Shown here in pieces: positions 50,723 to 59,093 of a stretch of 64,000 bases of DNA. A program made the translations under genes and the position numbers. The notes beneath the pieces are model-generated. The model did not search any database and had not been told where the DNA came from. It saw nothing but the letters and a program-made list of their open reading frames with translations. Numbering within the stretch: position 1 is the first letter of the stretch; every line of letters begins with the position of its first letter. This stretch comes from Mycolicibacterium brisbanense (GTDB lineage: Bacteria > Actinomycetota > Actinomycetes > Mycobacteriales > Mycobacteriaceae), in the NCBI RefSeq assembly GCF_001570425.1, contig NZ_BCSX01000015.1:124001-188000 (forward strand), read 5' to 3'.

Positions 50723-51991
50723 CTACTCTCCGCCGCTGCTGCTACCGCTGTCGCCGGAACCGCTGTTGTCCTTGGGCAGGCCGAGTGCGCCGCGAATCCC
50801 GTTGGCCACCTTGTCCCATCCGCGGATGCCGTTGTCGGCGCCGCCGCCCTTGCCAGTGCCAAACAGAACCACCGGGTTGTTGGGCTTGAAGACGCCCGAG
50901 TACGACCCGTTGGACTGCTTGCCAGAGGCCCCGGAGCTCTTGTCAGTCGCCGCTGGAGCGGACGCTGCTTCGGGTGCGGCCGGCGCTGCCGCGGGGACCC
51001 CGGCGTCTGACGGCTCAGCGGCCGGCGGCGTAACGCTCGACAGCGCTGCCACCGGGTTGCTCCGCTCTGGCGCCTGATTCAGCCCAGCCTCGGACTCAGC
51101 GGTCACGGCATTCTTATTCGACGCGACCTTCGCCGCTGCTCCTTGATCGTTCGCTCCGCCAGCGGGGTCTTCGGTTTCCTCGGCTGGATCCGTCGTGAGT
51201 GCTGCCTTGTACACCGGGATTGCGCTGAACGCGTCAATGCCGCCGAGCCCATCGGAAGAAACGTCCTGGCCGCCACTCTCGATGAAAGACTTCCAGTTCG
51301 GGATCGCACTAAAGGCATCGATACCAGCCAGCTTCGTTACGTCGCCGCCGGATTTGATGAAGTCCCGGTAGGACGCGAGCCCGCTCAGAGCGGCGTAGCC
51401 GGCCTGAGACTCGTTGACGTTGGGCGTGGTCGGATCGTCTTCCACAGGGACAAACGCATCGAGTCCCTGGCTCGGGAAATTCTGGAATGACGTGATCCCA
51501 TCGAAAACGGATACACCGGTGAAGTCACCGCCAAGTGCGTTCACGTACCCCGGAATACCATTGACCGCGGCGGAATACGTGAGGATAGCGTTCGGTCCGC
51601 TCAGGTAAATCGGAATCGCATCGAAGGCGGCAATCCCGCTCAACCCGTCGTACCCCAAGTCGCCACCGAGAAGGTTCTGGTAGTTCCAGAGCGCGCTGAG
51701 CGCGGCATAACCCGGCCAACTCTCGTCCACGTCTGGGGTTGTCGGATCGTCCGAAATCGGAACGAAGGAAAACACGTCCCGGTCTACAAGGAATTCCAGC
51801 AATGCCGGGATCCCGTTCAGTGAGTCGAGCTGGGTCAACTGGAGAAAGTCGGCCGACAGGCGAACGTCACCGCCCACAGTCTTGGCGAGGTGGGCCGCCT
51901 GCATTTCGGCGCCCGGCACTGCCGCCGCAGCCGCGATGCATGCCGCGCATGCGATCGACGCCGCAGCGGCAGGAATCTTGGTCCACGCCAT
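50723..51991 (-). CDS. Secreted 'AFSAIP' repeat protein, copy 2
   Basis: A 422-residue paralogue of the preceding protein. Signal (MAWTKIPAAAASIACAACIA), then the same repeats: GYAALSALWNYQN, LSGIAAFDAIPIYL, GGDVTKLAGIDAFSAIPNWK (nearly identical to copy 1) and GLGGIDAFSAIPVYK. The tail QSNGSYSGVFKPNNPVVLF, with GADNGIRGWDKVANGIRGALG, matches copy 1. The two genes lie head to tail 239 bases apart. ATG at 51991 is chosen as the first Met before the signal. Function unknown. Confidence 0.82.
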   Translation of the reverse strand: MAWTKIPAAAASIACAACIAAAAAVPGAEMQAAHLAKTVGGDVRLSADFLQLTQLDSLNGIPALLEFLVDRDVFSFVPISDDPTTPDVDESWPGYAALSALWNYQNLLGGDLGYDGLSGIAAFDAIPIYLSGPNAILTYSAAVNGIPGYVNALGGDFTGVSVFDGITSFQNFPSQGLDAFVPVEDDPTTPNVNESQAGYAALSGLASYRDFIKSGGDVTKLAGIDAFSAIPNWKSFIESGGQDVSSDGLGGIDAFSAIPVYKAALTTDPAEETEDPAGGANDQGAAAKVASNKNAVTAESEAGLNQAPERSNPVAALSSVTPPAAEPSDAGVPAAAPAAPEAASAPAATDKSSGASGKQSNGSYSGVFKPNNPVVLFGTGKGGGADNGIRGWDKVANGIRGALGLPKDNSGSGDSGSSSGGE

Positions 51992-52427
51992 CGTCTGTGT
52001 TCCTCTCTCGGATGCTTTGCGCTTAGCCGTGAGACAGCTGTGCCCTACTTGGCAAATCGCTGTCACACTGTTGCCGAGGAAAATACCTTAAAGTCTGCTG
52101 AGATGCGCGGTCTATCCGCAGCTCAGTGGACAGAATTCGGCGGATACCGCGAAGCACCGACCGACAGCATGGGTCCGGTGAACTCGGCCGACCTGGAACG
52201 ATTGACGCAGTAGCAAATACTTCGCCACGCGGCGGCGTCGCCTGCGGCTCACGATTCCCATCGTTCGAGGCTGCCGCGATTTTGCCCGAGAAAGCCTGCA
52301 TGAGCAGCGTCGATGGCTGATTGCGTACGCAAAGAGGGACTGGTCCCCCATGATTTCACAGCTGGTTTCCAGCGACTTCACGCCGTACATTAAGGACAGC
52401 ACTCAGCAAACATGACAAGGAGCCGAC
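51992..52427. other. Intergenic region between divergent repeat genes
   Basis: 436 bases between the AFSAIP gene on the minus strand and the PWE gene on the plus strand. It holds both promoters presumably. The ribosome site CAAGGAGCCGAC is before the gene at 52428. No convincing gene or RNA was seen. Confidence 0.45.
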
Positions 52428-52715
52428 ATGATTCTTCGACGCGCCGCCGTCGGCGCCGCGCTGATCGCGGCCCCACTCGCGTTCGCCGCGCCGGCAATGG
52501 CCGGCCCCGACACGACCGTCGATTGCTCGCCGTGCGTGCGCGGCGCAACCTCGTCTGCCACGACTGGCACGGGCGCCCCATGGACCGACTTCTTCGCGAA
52601 CGCCCCGTGGGAGAAGGTGTTCGATCCGAATGGCGACGGCAAGGGCGCCTGGGAGAACGGCGTCACGGCCATCAACGGCGGCGCATGGGAAAAGGCATTC
52701 CCGCCGGCCGAGTAA
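52428..52715 (+). CDS. Small secreted PWE-repeat protein, copy 1
   Basis: A 95-residue exported protein. Signal peptide MILRRAAVGAALIAAPLAFA (cleavage after AMA). Mature part: a Cys pair in TVDCSPC (Cys33, Cys36), a Ser/Thr linker and short aromatic repeats PWTDF, APWEKVF, GAWENG and GAWEKA at residues 51, 60, 74 and 86. A DPNGDGKG stretch resembles a calcium-binding loop. I do not recognise the family. It is paralogous to the gene at 53064-53492. Confidence 0.82.
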   Translation: MILRRAAVGAALIAAPLAFAAPAMAGPDTTVDCSPCVRGATSSATTGTGAPWTDFFANAPWEKVFDPNGDGKGAWENGVTAINGGAWEKAFPPAE

Positions 52716-52729
52716 CGGCTCAATCCGCG

Positions 52730-52768
52730 CAACACCCTCGTGGGAGGCTGGCTCCTGCGGGGGTGTTG
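52730..52768 (+). terminator. Hairpin after the first PWE gene
   Basis: CAACACCC pairs with GGGTGTTG across a 23-base inner part that contains GGAG/CTCC pairing. It is 14 bases after the stop and is followed by GTCATATT, making it a fair terminator. Confidence 0.6.
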
Positions 52769-53063
52769 TCATATTGGCAGGTGCCGGGCGTGAGCGAGTT
52801 CTCAGCCAGCTAACTATGTGAACCAGCGCACAATAGCAGCGTCCAAGAATCGAGACGTTTCCTGCGGAAACGCAAAGGTCCCCGCCAGATAGTCCGGATA
52901 GCTGGACGACCTGGAACAAAGCAACACATCTCCCCCGAGTCACCCGCGCTGCGAGACCCGAGAACGGGACTTAGAGTGCCGAGCTATGACGCTGGTGAAA
53001 AATATTCAGCAAACAACTCCCTCCGCAGCCTCGCCCTCGCGCGCAAAGACCACGGAATTCGGG

Positions 53064-53492
53064 ATGCGGCTGCGACGCACAGCGATCGGCGTCGCACTGA
53101 TCGCGGCACCGCTGGCCTTCGCCGCACCTGCCCTGGCCGAACCCAGCAGCACCGTCAGCTGCTCCAATCCGTGCAAGCCGCCGACGTCCGGCACGACCAC
53201 CTCAGTCGCGTCCGGCGCCTCGCCCAGCACGTCGTCGAAGTCTTCTGGTTCGAGCACTCCCCAAGCGCCATGGGAAGCGTTGACCGCCAACGGCCCGTGG
53301 GAGACCGTGACTGCCAACGCGCCGTGGGAAAAGGTCTTCGGAGGACGCAGCGGCAAGGGTCCGTGGGAGAAGGCCACCTCCAACGGCCCGTGGGAGAAGA
53401 TCTGGCCGGGCAAAGACGCCAAGGGGCCCTGGGAGAACGCCGTGGACAAGCTCACCGGCGGCATCGCGAAGGCGCTCTCGCCGTTCGGCTGA
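53064..53492 (+). CDS. Secreted PWE-repeat protein, copy 2
   Basis: A 142-residue exported protein. Signal MRLRRTAIGVALIAAPLAFA with nearly identical sequence to copy 1, Cys pair CSNPC (Cys33, Cys37), a Ser/Thr-rich linker and six PWE repeats at residues 69, 78, 87, 100, 109 and 122 (spacings 9, 9, 13, 9, 13), such as NGPWETV, NAPWEKV and KGPWEKA. The C-terminus ends TGGIAKALSPFG. The regular spacing suggests stacked aromatic turns. ATG at 53064 is used, as earlier Mets lack a signal peptide. Function unknown. Confidence 0.82.
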   Translation: MRLRRTAIGVALIAAPLAFAAPALAEPSSTVSCSNPCKPPTSGTTTSVASGASPSTSSKSSGSSTPQAPWEALTANGPWETVTANAPWEKVFGGRSGKGPWEKATSNGPWEKIWPGKDAKGPWENAVDKLTGGIAKALSPFG

Positions 53493-53559
53493 GCCGCTCG
53501 GACAACATCGCCAGCGGAGCGGGGATGTGGTTTTCGGCAGCCGCACCTAGCCTTGGGGC

Positions 53560-54318
53560 ATGCCTCGGTGCGTATTGGTCACCGGCGCCACCGGAACGCT
53601 CGGACACCACGTGGTGCCGGAAGTGACGGCAGCCGGACACTCCGTACGGGCGCTGAGCCGCCGCGAGCGTGTCGGATATACCGGTGTGCATTGGTGTCGA
53701 GGCGATCTGACCAGGGGCACGGACCTGGATGCGGCGCTCGACGGCATCGACGTCGTAATCCACTGCGCGACGCAACCCACCGGCAGCAAAGACGTCACCG
53801 CCACGCAGAATCTGCTCGCCGCGGCGGGCCGGGCCGGCGTCGAGCACATCGTCTACATCTCGATCGTCGGCATCGATCGCATCCCGCTCCCGTACTACCG
53901 GGCCAAGCTTCGAGTCGAAGAGGCGCTGGCGGCGTCGGGCATCGGGCATACCGTGCTGCGGGCCACACAGTTTCACGAGCTGATCGAGAAGATCTTCGCG
54001 ATCCAACGCTTCTCACCGGTCTTGTGGGCGTTGGGCGGCGTGCGGTTCCAGCCGATCGACACGCGGGACGTAGCCGCCAGATTGGCCGAACTGGTCGACG
54101 CGCCGCCCGCCGGACGGGTGCCCGACATCGGTGGCCCGGAGGTGCACGGCCACGACGAACTGGGTCGGATGTACCTCGCGGCGCGCGGTAGCAGGCGGCA
54201 CGTGTTGAGTCTCACGCTCGGCGGTCGTGTTGTCGCGGGTTACAAAACGGGGGCCAATCTGGTGCCAGAAAATGCGGTCGGCACCACAACTTTTCAGGAT
54301 TACCTCAGCTCAGCCTGA
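53560..54318 (+). CDS. NmrA/atypical SDR-type NAD(P)-binding oxidoreductase
   Basis: A 252-residue protein of the NAD(P)-binding Rossmann superfamily: GATGTLGHHVVPEVTAAGHSVRALSR at the N-terminus, then VEHIVYISIVGIDRIPLPYYRAKLRVEEALAASG. The residue spacing YYRAK is the Tyr-x3-Lys of an atypical SDR; related proteins are NAD(P)H-sensing regulators or oxidoreductases. Substrate not evident. It follows the PWE gene by 67 bases. Confidence 0.78.
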   Translation: MPRCVLVTGATGTLGHHVVPEVTAAGHSVRALSRRERVGYTGVHWCRGDLTRGTDLDAALDGIDVVIHCATQPTGSKDVTATQNLLAAAGRAGVEHIVYISIVGIDRIPLPYYRAKLRVEEALAASGIGHTVLRATQFHELIEKIFAIQRFSPVLWALGGVRFQPIDTRDVAARLAELVDAPPAGRVPDIGGPEVHGHDELGRMYLAARGSRRHVLSLTLGGRVVAGYKTGANLVPENAVGTTTFQDYLSSA

Positions 54319-54416
54319 TAAAAATTCGGCAGGCTGGCAGTTTCGCCGGTGCGACCGAAGCCACAGTTTGGCCAACCGTCTTGCATGTGCAGGCGTTCGT
54401 CGTAGGCTCGTCTCTG

Positions 54417-55004
54417 ATGAGCACTTCAGCGCCGCAGAGCCGGTCGACGCGAGCTGCCGACACTGATCGAATTCAGGTGGCGCAGCTGCTCACTGAGGCC
54501 GCGGCAGCGGGCCGCCTGCCGATGACGGAATACGAAGATCGGTTAGCCAAGGCTTACTCGGCGCAAACGTATGCCGATTTGGCGCGGTTGAGCAACGATC
54601 TGCCCGGCGCCATTCCCTGCAACAAAGGCGGCCCCTGCCATCCCGCGCCGTCAACGCTGTTGCTGGCCATCATGAGTGGATTCGAACGTCGCGGCCGGTG
54701 GAATGTGCCGATGAAGCTCACCACATTCACTCTTTTCGGCGGCGGCGTCGTCGATATGCGCTACGCCGACTTCACTGCGCCGGAAGTCGAAATCCGGTCC
54801 TATTCGATTTGCGGCGGGCAGACCATTCTGGTGCCACCGGAAGTGAACGTCGAAGTCGGTGGACATGCCTTCATGGGCAGCTTCGACCATTCAGTTCCCG
54901 GGGAGGGCGCCCCCGGGGCACCTCGGGTGCGCATCCGTGGCTTCTCGTTGTGGGGCAGCGTCGGGATCAAACGCAAGAAGCGACGCAACCAGATCGAAGA
55001 GTAG
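54417..55004 (+). CDS. DUF1707 domain protein with LiaF-like C-terminal region
   Basis: A 195-residue protein. Residues about 14-64 form the DUF1707 domain (DTDRIQVAQLLTEAAAAGRLPMTEYEDRLAKAYSAQTYADL). The second half (TTFTLFGGGVVDMRYADF, then PPEVNVEVGGHAFMGSFD, RIRGFSLWGSVGI) resembles the cell-wall-active antibiotic response (LiaF/DUF2154) beta-solenoid. ATG at 54417 is used; an in-frame start upstream lacks support. It may sense envelope stress. A bidirectional hairpin follows. Confidence 0.75.
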   Translation: MSTSAPQSRSTRAADTDRIQVAQLLTEAAAAGRLPMTEYEDRLAKAYSAQTYADLARLSNDLPGAIPCNKGGPCHPAPSTLLLAIMSGFERRGRWNVPMKLTTFTLFGGGVVDMRYADFTAPEVEIRSYSICGGQTILVPPEVNVEVGGHAFMGSFDHSVPGEGAPGAPRVRIRGFSLWGSVGIKRKKRRNQIEE

Positions 55005-55014
55005 GAACGAAAAA

Positions 55015-55038
55015 CGGGCGGGCCGATTGGCCCGCCCG
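55015..55038. terminator. Bidirectional terminator between convergent genes
   Basis: CGGGCGGGCC, loop GATT, GGCCCGCCCG: a perfect 10-bp stem 10 bases after the DUF1707 stop and 14 bases from the stop of the convergent secreted gene; an A-run precedes the left arm. Confidence 0.88.
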
Positions 55039-55052
55039 CTGCTGTATTCCGA

Positions 55053-55643
55053 TCAGTGGTTGCAAGTGGCGGCGGCCACGCAAGTAAGCGACTTGTTGGC
55101 GTTGGAGGGCTTAGCGCTCGTGGCACTGAGGGTGTTGGCCCCGGCGACCGCCTTCGGAAGGGTGCCCGGCAGGTCGCTCTCGTCCGGGAGGATCTTGTTG
55201 CCGACGGTGAGCTCTGCCCACTTCTGGGTCTGGTCGTAGTAGTACTTGCCGGCGTTGACGTTCAGCTCGCCCTGGATGGCGCCGTTGGTGCCGGTGGTCA
55301 GCGGAGCCGGATTCGGGTTGCTGGCCGTGCGGGTGCTGGTGTCGACGCCGCCGGCGGGCGTGCCGAAGTTGATGTGGTAGCCCTCGCCCAGAGGGCTGTC
55401 GTCCAGCGTCTTGTTGATACCCGGCGTCTGGTTGAAGACCTTGTCACCGACGGCCTGTGCCACGCGCACGCCAGGAGCAGGGTTTCCGAATGCGGGACGC
55501 TTGACAGCGTCGGCCGACGGATCGGTGGACGCCGACGCGATGCTTGCAGGCACTACCGCGGCCAGCGCGCCGCCGGCCAGCACACCGGCCACCAATGTGC
55601 GCGTGCGCACCGATCTTTCAGAAGCCTTGCGATGTTTTGCCAT
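55053..55643 (-). CDS. Secreted protein of unknown function
   Basis: A 196-residue exported protein. The N-terminus has a basic region followed by TLVAGVLAGGALAAVVPASIASAS, a signal sequence. The mature part includes KRPAFGNPAPGVRVAQAVGDKVFNQTPG, a Gly/Asn region and a C-terminus with two Cys residues (SLTCVAAATCNH). No family was recognised. It lies opposite the DUF1707 gene. Confidence 0.75.
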   Translation of the reverse strand: MAKHRKASERSVRTRTLVAGVLAGGALAAVVPASIASASTDPSADAVKRPAFGNPAPGVRVAQAVGDKVFNQTPGINKTLDDSPLGEGYHINFGTPAGGVDTSTRTASNPNPAPLTTGTNGAIQGELNVNAGKYYYDQTQKWAELTVGNKILPDESDLPGTLPKAVAGANTLSATSAKPSNANKSLTCVAAATCNH

Positions 55644-56186
55644 GCCCGTACCCCTTCGTCATTTCGGCATTGCGCCGCAGCTCGATTCAGGTCCCCGCGA
55701 CGTGCTGTGGCGCTGAGACGGAGCGAAATGTAAGGCACTTTGACAGGGCGCGCCAAGGGAAAACCCATGTTGTTCACCGGTTGTTCGGTCAGCGATAAGA
55801 ACAATGACAAACACGTTAATTTTCGACGGTATCTGGCGCGTTCGGGCCCCTGCCCGCGCGAATGTGGGCAGCGTCACGCACATTATTTGCTGGACGCCGC
55901 ACCGCAAATCAAGTATTGCTGCATACACCCACTTCCCAGCCGACGCCCGCCAACCACCCAGCCAAGGACCCTCGGGCCCGGACCCCAGAGTCCGTGGCCG
56001 GAACTCGAATCCTCTGTCGGACACGATATTGCGTCCGGACCCGACGACGGGCCCTGCGAGCGACGCATGCCTGAAGGCGTCCCAATCCCCTTCTCCCACA
56101 ATTCAAGTGCACATCACATCGGTTTCTCATCGGCCACCAAGGTGACGGCGGTTGGCTGGAAACATCCGAACGCGAAGGAGAAATCG
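55644..56186. other. Long intergenic region before the small Rossmann gene
   Basis: 543 bases. It holds the promoter of the secreted gene on the minus strand and of the small protein on the plus strand. A stretch at 55900-56060 is C/G-rich with weak hairpins; a TTGACA-like box lies at 55739-55744. No gene was supported. Confidence 0.4.
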
Positions 56187-56495
56187 ATGTCCGCACAACC
56201 CCGCAACAGCGAAGTGGTCCTCCTACTCGACGCGGACACCGAGCGCGGGCGCAGCGCCGCGCACGAGCTGTTGCAGGCGGGTTTCCGCGTCGCCGTGAGC
56301 GCCCGCCACGCGGCGCCACTGGCACGGATCATGCACGGCTACAGTGCATCTCAGGTCATGGCGATCGCCGCCGACGCGTCGGATGCCGCCCAGCTGGCGC
56401 ACCTCATCTCCCGGGTGGAGTTGCGATTCGGCCACGCCGTCGACCGGATCGTGACCACCGACAGCGTCGAACATCGGCTGGCACTCGCCTCCTGA
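56187..56495 (+). CDS. Short SDR-like (truncated Rossmann) protein
   Basis: A 102-residue protein. VVLLLDADTERGRSAAHELLQAGFRVAVSARHAAPLARI is the first beta-alpha-beta of a Rossmann fold, and SDAAQLAHLISRVELRFGHAVDRIV resembles the helix and strand before NNAG in SDRs. The usual glycine-rich loop is changed and the NNAG and YxxxK motifs are missing, so it may be a fragment or a small binding protein. ATG at 56187 has a strong ribosome site (CGAAGGAG). It is 190 bases before the SDR gene. Confidence 0.6.
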   Translation: MSAQPRNSEVVLLLDADTERGRSAAHELLQAGFRVAVSARHAAPLARIMHGYSASQVMAIAADASDAAQLAHLISRVELRFGHAVDRIVTTDSVEHRLALAS

Positions 56496-56612
56496 CCCAC
56501 ACCCGTCCTCCACGGGCCCAGTCGAACCCACGAGCCAATTGATCGCGGATCGCCTCCGCACAACTCGCGCTTGACGGCGGCGCACCGCCCGCGGCAGACT
56601 CTCATTGACCAA

Positions 56613-56622
56613 TTGTCGACAA
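56613..56622. promoter_or_regulatory. GntR-type operator, site 1
   Basis: The palindrome TTGTCGACAA lies about 63 bases before the SDR ATG. Its core TTGTCGACA is shared with sites at 59734-59748 and 60636-60650, flanking the GntR regulator. Confidence 0.65.
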
Positions 56623-56684
56623 ATGCACAATTTGGACGATCCCCCGGAGGAGACCTCCGGGCATCGACAGAAAGAGAGCACCCG

Positions 56685-57443
56685 ATGGGCACACTGTTGT
56701 CAGGAAAGACCGTCATCGTCACCGGCGCCGCGCGCGGCATCGGCCTCGCGACCGCCCACCACCTGCACGAAGAGGGCGCTCAGGTGGTCGCCACCGTCCG
56801 TTCGCCGGAGCACCTGCCCCAACTCAAGGTCGACGACGACCGCCTCATCGGCCGGGTTGTCGACGTCACCGACGAGCAACAGGTCAAAGATCTCGTCGCG
56901 TTCACCGTCGACACCTCCGGCAAGCTCGATGGCATCGTCAACAACGCGGGCATCCTGATCCCCGGCACCATCCTGGACGCTTCGGTCGAGGACTTTCAGA
57001 AGACGTTCGATGTGAACGTCAAAGGCGTCTTCCTCGGCTCCAAGTACGCGATTCCGGAGCTGCTCAAGGCCGGCGGTGGCTCGATCGTGAACTTCGGATC
57101 GATCAATTCCATTGGCGCCGAGAAGCTGCTGACCACCTACACGGCCAGCAAGGGTGCCGTGCTCACGCTGACCAAGGCCATCGCGCTGGACTTCGGTGCG
57201 CAGGGCATCAGGGCCAACACCGTGTGCCCCGGCTTCGTCGACACCCCGCTCAACGTGCCGCACTACGAGGCGCTCGGCGGCCGGGAAGCACTCGAGGCCG
57301 GGCTGCCCGATTTCCAACCGATCGGGCGCGCGATCGAGCCCATCGAGATCGCCCACTCGGTAGCGTTCCTGCTGTCGGACCACTCCACCGCCATCACCGG
57401 CACCGCATTCGTCGTCGACGGCGGCGTGCTCGCGGGCGCATAG
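56685..57443 (+). CDS. Short-chain dehydrogenase/reductase
   Basis: A 252-residue classical SDR. TGAARGIG is at residues 14-21, VNNAGIL at about 87, the catalytic Ser in NFGSINSIG, and Tyr-x3-Lys in YTASKGAV. C-terminal CPGFVDTPLN and FVVDGGVLAG are typical. The alcohol or ketone substrate is unknown. It is the first gene of the GntR-flanked catabolic cluster, 31 bases before the GMC oxidoreductase. Confidence 0.92.
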   Translation: MGTLLSGKTVIVTGAARGIGLATAHHLHEEGAQVVATVRSPEHLPQLKVDDDRLIGRVVDVTDEQQVKDLVAFTVDTSGKLDGIVNNAGILIPGTILDASVEDFQKTFDVNVKGVFLGSKYAIPELLKAGGGSIVNFGSINSIGAEKLLTTYTASKGAVLTLTKAIALDFGAQGIRANTVCPGFVDTPLNVPHYEALGGREALEAGLPDFQPIGRAIEPIEIAHSVAFLLSDHSTAITGTAFVVDGGVLAGA

Positions 57444-57473
57444 GTCAAGTCGCACAGGAAGTGAGGCCAGGCA

Positions 57474-59093
57474 ATGACATTCGAGAACAAGCCGGTCGAC
57501 GTACTGGTGATCGGCGCGGGCCCGTCCGGTGCGGTGGTCACCCACACGGCAGCCGTCGCCGGATTGAGCGTCGTCTGCCTCGAACAGGGCGACTGGGTGA
57601 ACCCGAGCGACTTCCCCGCCAACTTCCCGGAATGGGAGTTGCTCATCCAACACAATTGGGCGCACGATCCGAACGTCCGCGGCCTGCCGTCGGACTATCC
57701 GGTGGACGTCAGCGATTCGGACATGTGGCCGGTGATGTTCAACGCCGTGGGCGGTAGCTCCATTTACTACGGTGCCGAATGGCCCAGGCTGCTGCCGTCG
57801 GACTTCCGCGTGAAAACCCTTGACGGCGTTGCCGATGACTGGCCGATCAGTTACCACGACCTCAAGCCCTACCACGATGAGGTCGACGAATTCATCGGCG
57901 TCTCGGGCGTCGGCGGGGACACCGCCTACCCCGAGGGCCTGGACTATCCCCTGCCGCCGCACCCGTTGGGGAAGCCCGGCATGAAAGCGGCCGCAGCAGC
58001 CAACGCGCTCGGCTGGCATTGGTGGCCGGGGACCAACGCGATCCCGAGCCAGAAGAACAAGACCCTGGAACAGTGCGGCCGTTGGGGAGTCTGCGAATGG
58101 GGCTGTCCGCAAGGAGCGAAAGCCTCGTTCGACCTCATCTATATGCCGCAGGCACAGCAGGCCGGCGCCGAGGTCGTCACCGGGGCACGGGTGTCCAAGA
58201 TCGTCACGGACGAGAACGGGTTGGCCACCGGCGCGCAGTACATCGACCGTGACGGCACGGTGAGGTTTCAGCCGGCACGGTCGGTAGTGCTGTGCGCCAA
58301 CGGCATTGGCACCCCACGGTTGCTGCTGTTGTCGGCGGATGACCGCCACCCCGACGGCCTGGCCAATTCGTCGGGCCTGGTCGGCAAGAACCTCATGCTG
58401 CATCCCAACTGCACCGCGCTGGGCTACTACGAGGAGGACCTCGAAAGCTGGCGCGGCCCGGCCGGTCAGCTGATCCATTCCATGCAGTTCTACGAGACCG
58501 ATGCGTCGCGCGGGTTCGTCCGCGGCGCCAAGTTGCATGCTCTGCCGACCCCCGGCCCGCTCAACGCGATCGAAGCCCATCGCGAACTCGATTTCGACGA
58601 ACTGTGGGGTCCGGCCATCCACGACGTGGCCCGCGCGGCCCGCAACGGCATCCTGTGGGCGGCCAACACCGAAGACCTGCCAGAGGAACACAACCGCGTG
58701 ACTCTGTCGAAGACCCTGGTGGACTCCGACGGACTGCCCGCCCCGAAAGTCGAGTACCGGGTCAGCGAGAACACCCGCAAGCTGCTCAAGTTCACCGTCG
58801 AGCAGATGGTCAAGGCCCACGAGGCGGCCGGCGCCAAACGGGTTATCACTCAAGAACTCTGGGTCGACCAGCCCGGGCACCTGTTGGGCACCGCACGCAT
58901 GGGCGACGACCCGAAGACCTCCGTCGTCGACTCGTACGGCAAGTGCCACGACGTCGACAATCTCTACGTCGCCGACGGCAGCATCTTCGTCACGTCGGGA
59001 TCGGCCAACCCCACCTGCACCATCACCGCGCTGGCGCTGCGAGTCGGCAAGAAGGTCGTGGAACAGACGACGGCCAGAAAGGCAATGGCATGA
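57474..59093 (+). CDS. GMC-family FAD oxidoreductase (gluconate 2-dehydrogenase-like large subunit)
   Basis: A 539-residue flavoprotein. FAD motif VLVIGAGPSGAVVTHTAAVAGLSVVCLEQGD, GGSSIYYGAEWPRLLPSDF, a Cys-rich segment GVCEWGCPQGAKASFD, and the catalytic His in HLLGTARMGDDP with SGSANPT. It resembles the catalytic subunit of membrane gluconate/sorbose-type dehydrogenases. It overlaps by ATGA the gene of the small subunit 3-like protein, so the two form a complex. The substrate is an unknown alcohol or sugar. Confidence 0.88.
   Translation: MTFENKPVDVLVIGAGPSGAVVTHTAAVAGLSVVCLEQGDWVNPSDFPANFPEWELLIQHNWAHDPNVRGLPSDYPVDVSDSDMWPVMFNAVGGSSIYYGAEWPRLLPSDFRVKTLDGVADDWPISYHDLKPYHDEVDEFIGVSGVGGDTAYPEGLDYPLPPHPLGKPGMKAAAAANALGWHWWPGTNAIPSQKNKTLEQCGRWGVCEWGCPQGAKASFDLIYMPQAQQAGAEVVTGARVSKIVTDENGLATGAQYIDRDGTVRFQPARSVVLCANGIGTPRLLLLSADDRHPDGLANSSGLVGKNLMLHPNCTALGYYEEDLESWRGPAGQLIHSMQFYETDASRGFVRGAKLHALPTPGPLNAIEAHRELDFDELWGPAIHDVARAARNGILWAANTEDLPEEHNRVTLSKTLVDSDGLPAPKVEYRVSENTRKLLKFTVEQMVKAHEAAGAKRVITQELWVDQPGHLLGTARMGDDPKTSVVDSYGKCHDVDNLYVADGSIFVTSGSANPTCTITALALRVGKKVVEQTTARKAMA

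Noticed and set aside
55885..55909. Inverted repeat ATTTGC ... GCAAAT as an operator
   Set aside because: Only 6 bases per arm with a 13-base spacer and no nearby start; likely by chance.
55985..56030. A possible tRNA T-arm (GAACTCGAATCC)
   Set aside because: The flanking bases do not pair as a T-stem, and no acceptor or anticodon arm could be built.
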